This document shows positions 48,673 through 64,000 of a stretch of DNA of 64,000 nucleotides, one piece after another. Source of the DNA: Erpobdella octoculata (taxonomy: Eukaryota; Annelida; Clitellata; Hirudinida; Erpobdellidae); NCBI GenBank assembly GCA_963978895.1, contig OZ022239.1, forward strand, positions 10,088,952 through 10,152,951. The letters are read 5' to 3'. Under the pieces are notes generated by a model. It saw only the letters and a program-made list of their open reading frames with translations. It made no database searches and was not told the DNA's origin. Both the position numbers and the translations under genes were made by a program. The stretch's first letter is position 1. Each line of letters opens with the position of its first letter.

Positions 48673-49785
48673 TAGGGATGGGCCGACTTCTGATTTGGAA
48701 ATCAGAATCGGCCCGATTCCTATTACAACCGATTAAGCGGAATCGGGCACGAACAGCCTACCGATTCAAATAGTGTCAAAAAAGTTTATTTTATCAACTT
48801 TGCTCAATCAGACCCATAAATTAACAATGCTTAATGAAGAAATTCAACAGTTTGCCAAAGATTGTGTGTTTGAAGAGATGCTGCGTTTTTATTCTATTTA
48901 CGTTTTTCAAATAATTATAGTTTTTTTTTCGTTATTATTAACGAATACAATAAAAAATTTCGTTTTTATTCAGTTTTCGTTAACAAAAATAACACTGCCC
49001 GAGAGGTAACCCACCAACGGATCCAATATTTTATTAGAAAGCTAAACACCTGGTTTTTCCTATTTTAGCTGCTGTTGCCAAGCGATGTTCTATAACCCCC
49101 CCCCCCCATTTAGCGTCGACAGCGAGCAAACGTTTAGCACAGCAGGAAAAATCTGCAATGATCTACTTTTAAAACTGACGGCCGAGGAAACGGAGATGCT
49201 TTCATTTCTTCAAAACAATCTTGGAGTCATACATTTCGATTATTAACTTATCTAAACTTGGCTAGTACTCAATTTTTTCAGCTCTATGTTATGCACTGTT
49301 AATTAATTATATGGTAATTTTACCACGTAAACAATAAAAAATAATACAGTAAAGGAAAAAACGAGTTTTTCAACACAAACTTTAATTTCAAATACACTCG
49401 ATTTAGAAATCCGAAAAATGTTCAATTTGAGTTTTTTTAATTGAATTATATATTTTCATCCAATATAAAGCTATGCTGAAAGTTTCAGCTTCCTAGCTAG
49501 TCAAAAAACTGGTTAAATTTTACTTGCAAGATTTGTGTACAGAGAAAGCCACACACACACACACACACACAAACAGAGATTGTAACCTAAATAAAAGTTT
49601 GTAATAAAATGATCTCATTGTTGATTTTTCGCAATCGTCCCGGTAGATCTATATAAAAAAAACAGTTTTTAATAAATCATTGGAAATTGCCCCAATTTCC
49701 GATTAATCTAATAGGAATCGGCGGATAATCGTCACCGATTATCCGGAATCGGTAATCGTTAAAAATCAAAATCGGCCCATCCATA
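48673..49785 (+). mobile_element. Inner hAT element (1.1 kb) nested in the hAT at 48249-50374
   Basis: Ends TAGGGATGGGCCGA and TATGGATGGGCCGA (inverted), flanked by exact duplication CTTAAAGC at 48665-48672 and 49786-49793. Subterminal blocks repeat AATCGG/CCGATT words. At 49060-49245 a fragment reads 'SVDSEQTFSTAGKICNDLL...KLTAEETEMLSFLQ', the hAT dimerisation end. A further repeat (49346-49604) sits inside. Confidence 0.85.
49346..49604 (+). repeat. Interspersed repeat 'AAGTAAAGG...AAAAGTTTGTAA', copy in inner hAT
   Basis: Same family as 30390 and 37389, with a longer CA tract. Confidence 0.8.
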
Positions 49786-50399
49786 CTTAAAGCCCTTTCA
49801 GCTGAGACATTAGAACTGCAAGACAAGCAAAGATGCTATACAGACTGTAGAAATTTGGAAAGCCTGATAATTCAGAAAGCAATTGCAATGGTTTCATAAA
49901 TGCACATCGTTGCCACTGCCGTTCTTGGTTCAACTTTGCGTCATGTTCTGTCATGATGACATCGTTGTTGCCAATGTCAGACTTAACATCAGCATCTTCA
50001 ACGTGGTCTTCTTCATTATCAGATTGCCTTTGATCATCGCAACCTTTCTGCAGGAGATCATCAGTATTAGTCGTAGTGCTATTTTGAGACAGAAGAGAGT
50101 ACGTTGTTTTAAGCTCTGACAGTTTAGCTGCGACTGCATTGGCATCCGCTCCATAGAGTTGGCAAATCATTTCAATGTCAGAACTGTTTATAGACTTATC
50201 ACTAAAGAGAGTCTGAGGTGTGAACAACGAATTACCGATATTATCAGAAACATCAATAACATCGCCGAAGTAAGACACTTTTTTAGCCGTAAAACTAAAT
50301 TTCAGGGGCGGAATTTCTCCCTAGCTTTGCGAAAAAGCATTTGCCTCCTAACCCCCCCCCTCTGGGCGCCCCGGCGCGCTACCAAAGAGTAAACAGTGC

Positions 50400-50786
50400 G
50401 TTTAGTAGTTTTATTTTTCTTGAAATGGCAAGACAACTGCCACCTGTCAGTGTTTAAGTTTTTTATTTTTTTCTTAATCTAAAAACGGAATAATGGAATG
50501 TCACCAATTCCAGTACTAGCCGGGCTCGATGTCGCTTAACTACGGTGATCGAGCGAGAAGCGGTGTTTTCAAAAGCAACATTGCGCTGAAATAACGAACA
50601 ACATTTCAAGTTAATATAAGCGCTGTAAAACTATAAAAGATGAAAAAATATTTTTTTAAACAACGCTCGTATACTAATGTACTAATAAAAGGTTAAAAAT
50701 AATATTTGAACTAAACTTTTTGTTTGGAAGATAAAAGAGTTGGGCGTTCTTTCTATATATATATATATTGATTTAACCGTAAAACC

Positions 50787-50838
<52 letters not shown>

Positions 50839-51833
50839 CCGTCTATCGCTCAACGCTCTTATCTTCCAAAAAAAAAGTTTAGTTAAAAAAATGTTAATAT
50901 GTACACTTTAAAGTATAATTTAATACGAAAATAGTCTAAACTATATTCTTATTTTTGAATAATTTTATTTGTATTTTGAATGAATTGTTTAAACGTTTAA
51001 TAATTTTACAAATTCGCACAATTATTCAAACGCCAAATTTAAATAATTCTTTATGATTTGACATAGATTACTTAATGGAGTAATCGCATTTATTTCCTAT
51101 TTCGCTTCTAAACTCTCGAATCATTACAACTAAAGAATTATATATCTATATATTGTATTTATATAGAAGGAAAATATAATATATAATCAATGGCAAGATT
51201 TCGCATGGGTCCGAGGTAAAGTTAAATAAATAAATTAAAAAAAGTTTAAACATTTCTTTGTAAATTAACTGAATTTCTAAGTGTTGCATCATCCACCCAT
51301 AAAATGTTATCAATTTAGAGCCAGTATGTTTTTCCCATCATAATTTATAACCTTAACAAACTCGAGATTAAAAAATGACTTTAAAAGTTTTAAATATTGA
51401 TTTAAGTAGTTTACTAGAAATAGCCCGCCTAGTCTAAAATGACGGTTTTTTGTGTTTATCAAACTGTCAGGATATTATAAATAAAGTTTTCCTTCCCTAC
51501 CATTATTATAGGAAATTCAATCAAGTCAGGATCTTAATTGCTGTAAATGATTAAATGAGGTAATTATACAATGTGGTTAGTCTACCTGCCCAGCAATATC
51601 AAAAAAAAGTTCAATGCTTTGTATAGAACTTGTAATTAAAATCATTACCTACATATTGTGACATACCTTCGTATTCGTAAGACAGCTTCATTATCTTACG
51701 ATGTTTTCTGTTGAACAATAAATCCAGCAAAATGTTAAATGTAATCCATGCATATTTTGATATATATCTATCAGTATATCCATGATGTAATTGGATAACC
51801 TCTTGCATAATAAGCTTAGGTAAAGAGGTTTTG
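50400..51833. other. Intergenic; repeat at 50570-50900, rest unassigned
   Basis: 50570-50900 is a palindromic repeat: 'TTTGGAAGATAAAAGAGTTG' and 'CAACGCTCTTATCTTCCAAA' face each other around a (TA)n tract (50752-50836). Its relative at 30666-31060 holds a retroposon. 50900-51833 shows nothing recognisable. Confidence 0.5.
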
Positions 51834-51981
51834 GATCTTTAGGACCGACATTGTACAATTGGGTTATAACTTGTATTAAACGCTTACGCGCACTAATTTT
51901 ATCAACTGCTGACCACCGCGGCCGCCGCGTTATGCGAAATTGTTTACATACATATATACAGACATAGGAAATGATGTATGT
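51834..51981 (-). repeat. Inverted partner of the repeat at 43857-43998
   Basis: Contains CTGCTGACCACCGCGGCCGC and GCGAAATTGTTTACATACAT, matching the reverse complement of the first copy. Confidence 0.75.
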
Positions 51982-52555
51982 AGAGTAGACAATTTAAAAA
52001 ATTTTTATAAAGTTCATTTAAAGAAATGAACCATCTATTTTTAGTTAATTTAAAAAAAGCTATATTTAATTTTTAAATTTACGAATTTATAATAAAAAAT
52101 TTGTTTCTTCCATATCGATTCGAAAATTTCTTATATTTTCAATCCCCACACCTACTTCACATACTTAGAAAACTCTGGTCAATGTATTCATATTATCACC
52201 AACAAAAAACTTTGTAAAAAGTTTTTAGTCGATGAATTAAAAAATTAAAAAAGATTTTTAACAAGTGAATCAAAAAACAAAGTTTTTTAAAAAACACACT
52301 TTTATATAACCGATTGTGTAGGCCACATTCTGTTACATAAACAACGAGCATATTAGCATAGACAATAAATAGTTCGACGAAAATATCACATATAATTATC
52401 AATCAAATTTTGTTCAATCGATCCGAAAATTTTTTAGAATGCATTGTTAATCAGTTCGGATGTATATTTAAATTTTAAAATTTTTGTCATTTTAGAAAAG
52501 CATTGTGAAAACCCCAATAACAACGGGGGCTCAGAGTGTTTGGTTCGCCTAAGAA
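51982..52555. other. Intergenic, nothing recognised
   Basis: Very AT-rich, with no coding signal. Confidence 0.35.
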
Positions 52556-53390
52556 CAAGCGGTATCCGATCTATTTGATCCTTTTAACTCTCCCTTCTCC
52601 TTTATCCAGGCTTGGGACTGGTTCGCAATTAGCGAGGCGGAGTTCAGGAGTACTTTGATTAATGTTAGTTTTATGCGGTTGTCCCTGACTTGCTGTTCGA
52701 ATGTTGGTTGAGGTTTATTGCAGCATTGATCACATTTGGTATTTCAGGGAGAGGTTTAATCATTCTCACAGATTTAAGAGCATCAGCATAACTAACATTT
52801 TTCCCCAACAATCACATTTATTTTGTTGGCTCTCTGGAATTTGGATAAATTATGCTTCATTTTATGCCCATTTTCTTTAGTCCATTTTAATTCTAAAGAT
52901 TCGTTTATTGGGGGTTTTTTGAATTCATGTTTGATACACTTTAGGCAGGAGATTTTTTCTCTGCAATATTTTGCTACATGACCGTAGTTGTTACATTTAA
53001 AACATCAAACATTTGGAGCAATATAATCTTTGACATTGAAAGAAAAATATGAAATATAGACTTTATTAGATGGAGTGACATTTGATTGTATTCTAATATA
53101 ACAGCAGTTGATTTCTCAAACTTTCTTTATATTTTTTCTTTTTTGCCAAATATTGCTACAGCAAATATTGTGCCCTCTGATCTGTTGGGCTTGCCCCTTT
53201 GTGTGTAGAAGAAACTATAAATGTTCACATTTCATTTCATTTTGTAAAAGGTGCTACTCGATATTAAAATTTTCTTGTAACAAAGAGATTTTTTGCTATT
53301 GTCGAACTATTTTTTTGGAATATATATTCAGTTCAACATCTTTTCCTTCGGTAGGTACAGTAAAATTTTAAATAATTTTTTCTGGTTCAC
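52556..53390 (-). pseudogene. LINE ORF1-like (CCHC zinc-knuckle) relic with retroposon 3' end
   Basis: The minus strand reads 'SNKVYISYFSFNVKDYIAPN', then, after one stop, 'CFKCNNYGHVAKYC' (C-X2-C-X4-H-X4-C knuckle) and 'CLKC'. This is the gag-like ORF1 of a non-LTR retrotransposon. At 52560-52650 the 'CAGGCTTGGGACTGGTTCGC' block of the 169-bp retroposon family follows. The link between the two suggests the short copies elsewhere are the 3' end of this element. Confidence 0.5.
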
Positions 53391-53763
53391 ACGAACCACG
53401 ACCATTCTTAAAATTTAAACAGTTTTAAAATTATTTTTTTGTAAACACATTCATTTAAATTGACAATATTTCACCAGCCAGAAAAATAGCTAACGGACAA
53501 GATCTTTAATATCTTAAATTCTTTCTCCAACCACATAGTCTACAACTACTTCAAAACTTTTTATATAAAATTTGTTTTAAATTTGTTTGGTTTATAAAAA
53601 AAAATTACAATTGATGTGAACAATTACAAAACATGTCCAATAAAACTCGGCGGCACTGATTTTTTCCCGCATCAAATGGAGCGATTTCGGTAGCAGATTT
53701 CAGATAGCACAATATCAAAACGATTTCTCGTCTTTAAATATACTCGTAGATACAATACAATAG

Positions 53764-53930
53764 TGATGGTGTTGATGATGATAACAACGACTACGACGAC
53801 GACGACGACGACGACGATGATGATGATGATGATGATAATAATGAGGAGGAAGAGGAGGAGGAGCATGAGGAAGAGGAGAAAGATGGAAAGAATAGTGATG
53901 GTAATGATGATGATGATGATGACAGTAAGA
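53764..53930. repeat. GAY/GAG trinucleotide tract
   Basis: Runs of GATGATGAT, GACGACGAC and GAGGAGGAA just beyond the 3' end of the LRR gene. Met, Thr or His runs read from it are artefacts. Confidence 0.9.
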
Positions 53931-53962
53931 TTTTGTTTCGTTCTTAAAAATCTTCTTGTAAA

Positions 53963-56290
53963 TCAAAGTGACGTCCTTTTAATACTTTTTTCTTTCCCAG
54001 GAAATTGAGGATCGAGAATAAAGCCAGCTCGAGCAGAGAGATCATAAAGTGTATCAAATCTGAAGTTGATCTTGTTATCTGAAACGTTCAGCTCTTTCAG
54101 TTTTGATCCATTGATCAGATTTTCCGGCAGGGAGCTGATGAGGTTGTCGGAGACGTCGAGAACTCTGAGATTGCACAAGCCGGTTCCAATATCGTTAGGT
54201 AATTCAGTTAAAAAGTTATTGCGTAATTTCACGGCTTCCAAACGATAAAGACGTGTAAAGTCAACCGGGAGTTGAGTAAGAAGATTGTTTGATACGTCCA
54301 AAAACTTGACCGACGCCAATATTTCAATTTTCTGGTTAGGAATATTTTCGATTAGATTGTCAGACACGTCCAAATAGGTCAGCTCGTTTAGACGACCAAA
54401 ATTCGGAGGCATAGTTTTTATTTTGTTGTGAGAAACGTCGAGAAATTTCAATTCTTTAAAATTGAGCAACTCAGCAACGATTTCTTCGAGCATATTTTGA
54501 TTCAATTTCAACGTTTCTAACTGAGTGAGAACTTCGAGGCTTTGAGCGTTTTGTAGATTGTTGTAAGAAAGATCGAGATAAATCAAGTTGTTGAGTTTCG
54601 TCAAGTCATCGGGCAGGATGTCAATGCCGTTGTTTGAAATGTCAAGCCACGTCAAGTTAGACATCATTAATACCGTGTCGGGTATACTGACAAGTTTCGA
54701 GCCAGCTATGTTTAACTTGCTGATTCTGAGAACATGTTCTGGACGACCAAGTTTGTTGAAAAGCGAACTTTCATCTGGGGAAGGAAGATAAAGAGGATTG
54801 TTTGATGCATCCAATTCTTCGACGGAAGCCGGAAAGTTAAAATCGTTTACTTTATTTCCTGAAAGAGAAAACGACTTGAGGTTTGAAAGATGTTGAAAAG
54901 AATTCGGCAGACAGATTAGTTCGTTGTTGTTTATTACTAGCTTTGTGATGCTTTTCAAATTTCTAAGGTTATCTGGAAAAATTTCGATCATATTTCCAGA
55001 AATGTCCAGAGTTTCCAGTAGCTGGTTAATGCCAAGATGTTGTGGGAGTGCGATTATTAAGTTATCTGAAGCAAGCAAGTGTTTGAGAAGTGTGAGATCT
55101 GCAATGGTGTCTGGGAGATGTTTAAGCCTATTTTTCGACACATTCAATATTTTAAGGTGTACAAGATTGTTGATATTTTGAGGTAGAATTTTAAGGTTGT
55201 TGCCGGATATGTTGAGTATCACGCACTTCTTCAAGTTGGTTACTTGACTTGCATCGTTCAATTCGTTGTCAGAAGCGTCGAATTCTTCTAAGCTGGAAAA
55301 GTTGCCCGATAATTCTGGCAATGTTTCAATTTTATTTTTCGATATGTTTACTGTTTTCAAATTATTTAACTTGCAAATCGACAAAGGAAGTTTCGTCAGC
55401 GAATTTTTCGACAGGTTCAAATCGACCAAGTTTGTTGCAACATCAAACATTTCCTCGGGTAAAACAGCTAGCAAATTACCGGCAAGATTCAAATGTCTCA
55501 GATATTTTATTTTACCAATTTCGTCTGGAAGCTCGTGAATTTTGTTGTATGAAACATCCAGATAGGTCAGTCTTTTCAGGCGTTCCAATCCGGACGGCAA
55601 TGAGTGTAAAAGGTTGTGAGATGCATCGATGTGATGTATTGCAGCTTTGCTCTGAGGGATTGGTGGTAATTTCTGAAGCTTGTTATCCGAAAGGTTTAAA
55701 AATAACGGTGGTTTGTAAACGGATTTTCTTAGTTTGAAAATAAAATTATGTGATAAATTGAGAACTTTTAAGTTTTTCAAGTCACACAATTTCCTTGGAA
55801 TCGTCTTTAAACAGTTATCTGAAAGATGTAATTCTTCCAAGCATTTTGCTTTGTGCAAGGCCAGCGGCAGAGACACGATATTGTTGTGCGATAAACTTAA
55901 TTTATTCAATTTTGTTAATCTTGAAATCGATAGAGGAAGTTTTCTCAAGAGGTTGTTACTGAAATTGACGACCTTTAAATCTTGCAGTAATGCTATTTCA
56001 GCTGGCATTTGGCGGATTCGATTTTCAGAGGCCTCAAGGACTTGCGTGCCTGCCTGTAGCTCTTCATTATGGAAAATATCATCTGACAACTTAACTGCAT
56101 TTATTCCCGAAAAGTTCAAACTAAAAGCTGGCTTTTTGGAAGAAATTTGCGAGACAATACGTTTTTTGAGATCTATGGAAAGGGAAACAACCTTGCTTCC
56201 AGGTCCGGTTGGAGGAGGAGGTCCTTGTTTTCTTCGTCGATTGTGGATGGAACTCTTCTCCAGGGCACGACCGGTGAACGTTGATTTCAT
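53963..56290 (-). CDS. Leucine-rich repeat protein, intronless, 775 residues
   Basis: Single open frame; I start at the ATG at 56290 (MKSTFTGRALEKSS). After a basic, Pro-rich N-terminus (residues 1-40), roughly 25-30 leucine-rich repeats follow from about residue 75 to 750 with the 23-residue pattern LxxLxLSxNxLxxLPxxLxxL. The short C-terminus has no kinase, GTPase, death or membrane segment and no signal peptide, so the protein is probably cytosolic. The pattern is the SDS22/Ras-suppressor-like class as in LRRC40, LRRD1 and LRRIQ4, but I cannot pick an orthologue. The lack of introns, among genes with many, hints at a retrocopy, although the frame is intact. No function is claimed beyond a protein-binding scaffold. 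Confidence 0.85.
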   Translation of the reverse strand: MKSTFTGRALEKSSIHNRRRKQGPPPPTGPGSKVVSLSIDLKKRIVSQISSKKPAFSLNFSGINAVKLSDDIFHNEELQAGTQVLEASENRIRQMPAEIALLQDLKVVNFSNNLLRKLPLSISRLTKLNKLSLSHNNIVSLPLALHKAKCLEELHLSDNCLKTIPRKLCDLKNLKVLNLSHNFIFKLRKSVYKPPLFLNLSDNKLQKLPPIPQSKAAIHHIDASHNLLHSLPSGLERLKRLTYLDVSYNKIHELPDEIGKIKYLRHLNLAGNLLAVLPEEMFDVATNLVDLNLSKNSLTKLPLSICKLNNLKTVNISKNKIETLPELSGNFSSLEEFDASDNELNDASQVTNLKKCVILNISGNNLKILPQNINNLVHLKILNVSKNRLKHLPDTIADLTLLKHLLASDNLIIALPQHLGINQLLETLDISGNMIEIFPDNLRNLKSITKLVINNNELICLPNSFQHLSNLKSFSLSGNKVNDFNFPASVEELDASNNPLYLPSPDESSLFNKLGRPEHVLRISKLNIAGSKLVSIPDTVLMMSNLTWLDISNNGIDILPDDLTKLNNLIYLDLSYNNLQNAQSLEVLTQLETLKLNQNMLEEIVAELLNFKELKFLDVSHNKIKTMPPNFGRLNELTYLDVSDNLIENIPNQKIEILASVKFLDVSNNLLTQLPVDFTRLYRLEAVKLRNNFLTELPNDIGTGLCNLRVLDVSDNLISSLPENLINGSKLKELNVSDNKINFRFDTLYDLSARAGFILDPQFPGKEKSIKRTSL

Positions 56291-56400
56291 GACAAAAAAT
56301 TCCAACAAAAGAGAATAAATCTCATAGATATAAATATATAACTTCTCGCTTCGTACTAAAGTCGCAACTCAACAATACTCGACAACTTAAACATTAAAAA

Positions 56401-56676
56401 TTAGCACACTGAAGTGACTGAAGGTACGACGATCCGCACAGACTCTCTTGCTTGTTCGAACGTCAGCTGAAATGTGCGATACAATTTGATACATAATACC
56501 TTCATGGGACGTACTGTCACGTGCTTGTTTTCTATGGTCGTCATGGAAACGAATAAGTTTGTATCGATGTCGCACGCATATTCGCCCACCAGATGAAACA
56601 CCGACGCCATTAAAGAATCGCAATTTTGATCGAAATAAACGAAACACTTTTTTGAAACTCTTTTCTTTATAGACAT
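56401..56676 (-). CDS. Small ORF, 91 codons, possible histone-fold protein (H2B-like), unproven
   Basis: Starts MSIKKRVSKKC. A central stretch ('SLMASVFHLVGEYACD', then 'ENKHVTVRPMKVLCIKLYRT') followed by 'LTFEQARESVRIVVPSVTS' loosely follows histone-fold order: long helix, a V-T-V loop, a short helix, then an H2B-like C-terminal helix ending in T-S. The long helix is about nine residues longer than in H2B. No intron, same strand as and about 110 bases upstream of the LRR gene. It could equally be part of that gene's 5' leader and not coding. The similarity is weak and by eye. Confidence 0.3.
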   Translation of the reverse strand: MSIKKRVSKKCFVYFDQNCDSLMASVFHLVGEYACDIDTNLFVSMTTIENKHVTVRPMKVLCIKLYRTFQLTFEQARESVRIVVPSVTSVC

Positions 56677-56958
56677 AACTTTGTACAATAAATAAATAAA
56701 AAAGAAAAACATAACTGTGCTTAACTAGAATAGAGGTGGTTAAATTACTCCTAACATTAATATAATAATTTAATTTAGCATAATCTTTTCTATTAATAAT
56801 ATTGCTATTATGCGATGCGTATTGCTGAAATAAATGTGAACTGACTTAATTGTTGTAAATGTGCAAAAAGAAAACAAAATCATTGCAAGTTGTTGTGTTT
56901 CAAGTGCTTGCAGCTGCACTTGCTGTTGTATGTTGACTTTTGTGTTAAAACTAGCAGC
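56677..56958. other. Intergenic between PMCA stop and the small ORF
   Basis: AT-rich; should hold the PMCA 3' UTR. No clear AATAAA on the minus strand within the first 150 bases. Confidence 0.35.

Positions 56959-64000
<7,042 letters not shown>

Larger units (their letters stand above)
48510..50278 (-). pseudogene. ZMYM1/hAT transposase C-terminal region, split by inner hAT
   Basis: 50278-49794 encodes 'SYFGDVIDVSDNIGNSLF' through 'FPNFYSLYSIFACLAVL'. 48664-48510 encodes 'SKLKIIKNKLCSSISDDYLS' to 'DGDIISRVACATPNLRVH' and a stop. This is the RNase-H-distal and dimerisation part of ZMYM1-like hAT proteins. The N-terminal zinc finger and catalytic part are missing, so the remnant cannot transpose itself. 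Confidence 0.75.
48249..50374 (-). mobile_element. hAT transposon (ZMYM1-like transposase), itself interrupted
   Basis: Termini CAGGGGCGCCC at 48249 and CCGGGGCGCCC (reverse complement of right end, 50374), with exact 8-bp flanking duplication CGCGCTAC at 48241-48248 and 50375-50382. The transposase C-terminal half runs on the minus strand from 50284 to 49794 and continues at 48664-48510 beyond the 1.1 kb insertion. About 1 kb of the original element is left. Confidence 0.85.

Noticed and set aside
55249..56318. Long plus-strand frames opposite the LRR gene
   Set aside because: Shadows of repetitive leucine-rich coding sequence; no family features.
56387..56647. 86-residue frame overlapping the histone-like ORF
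   Set aside because: No recognisable pattern; the other frame has the better composition.

Overview
The window reads as AT-rich nuclear DNA of an invertebrate animal. The genes are split by many short GT-AG introns, and the space between them is filled with hAT, LINE and Helentron-like repeats. The bactericidal/permeability-increasing (BPI) family, a PAN + fucolectin-type lectin and a repeat resembling the bivalve 'pearl' elements fit a mollusc or another aquatic invertebrate. The phylum cannot be fixed from the sequence alone.

Layout. 1-3.6 kb: a hAT copy whose left end lies outside the window, carrying a pearl-like insertion that itself carries a LINE tail. 3.7-6.8 kb (-): NSRP1-type splicing regulator, 5 exons. 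7-10.3 kb: a second hAT copy in inverted orientation, split by a 2.2 kb foldback element. 10.5-14.5 kb (+) and 19.2-22.1 kb (-): two tail-to-tail BPI/LBP-family genes with the same five-exon plan, separated by a 5'-truncated LINE with an intact ORF2. 23.8-28.7 kb (-): a secreted PAN + fucolectin protein. 29-37 kb: repeats only, including two head-to-tail pearl-like copies. 37.1-42.5 kb (+): NOL9/Grc3 polynucleotide kinase, 12 exons. 43.2-46.2 kb (-): CHCHD2/10-type twin CX9C mitochondrial protein. 45-53.5 kb: nested transposons with readable target-site duplications. 54.0-56.3 kb (-): an intronless 775-aa leucine-rich-repeat protein. 56.4-56.7 kb (-): a 91-codon ORF with a faint histone-fold look. 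57.0-64 kb (-): the last 16 exons of a plasma-membrane calcium ATPase that continues past the window edge.

The genes do not form one pathway. NSRP1, NOL9, CHCHD2 and PMCA are conserved housekeeping genes (splicing, rRNA processing, mitochondria, calcium export). The three genes between 10.5 and 28.7 kb are all predicted secreted proteins of families used in innate immunity (lipid A binding, fucose binding) and form a small cluster. Exon models were built by hand from reading frames, splice signals and phase. Every multi-exon model closes in phase except the second BPI gene, which carries a one-base frameshift.
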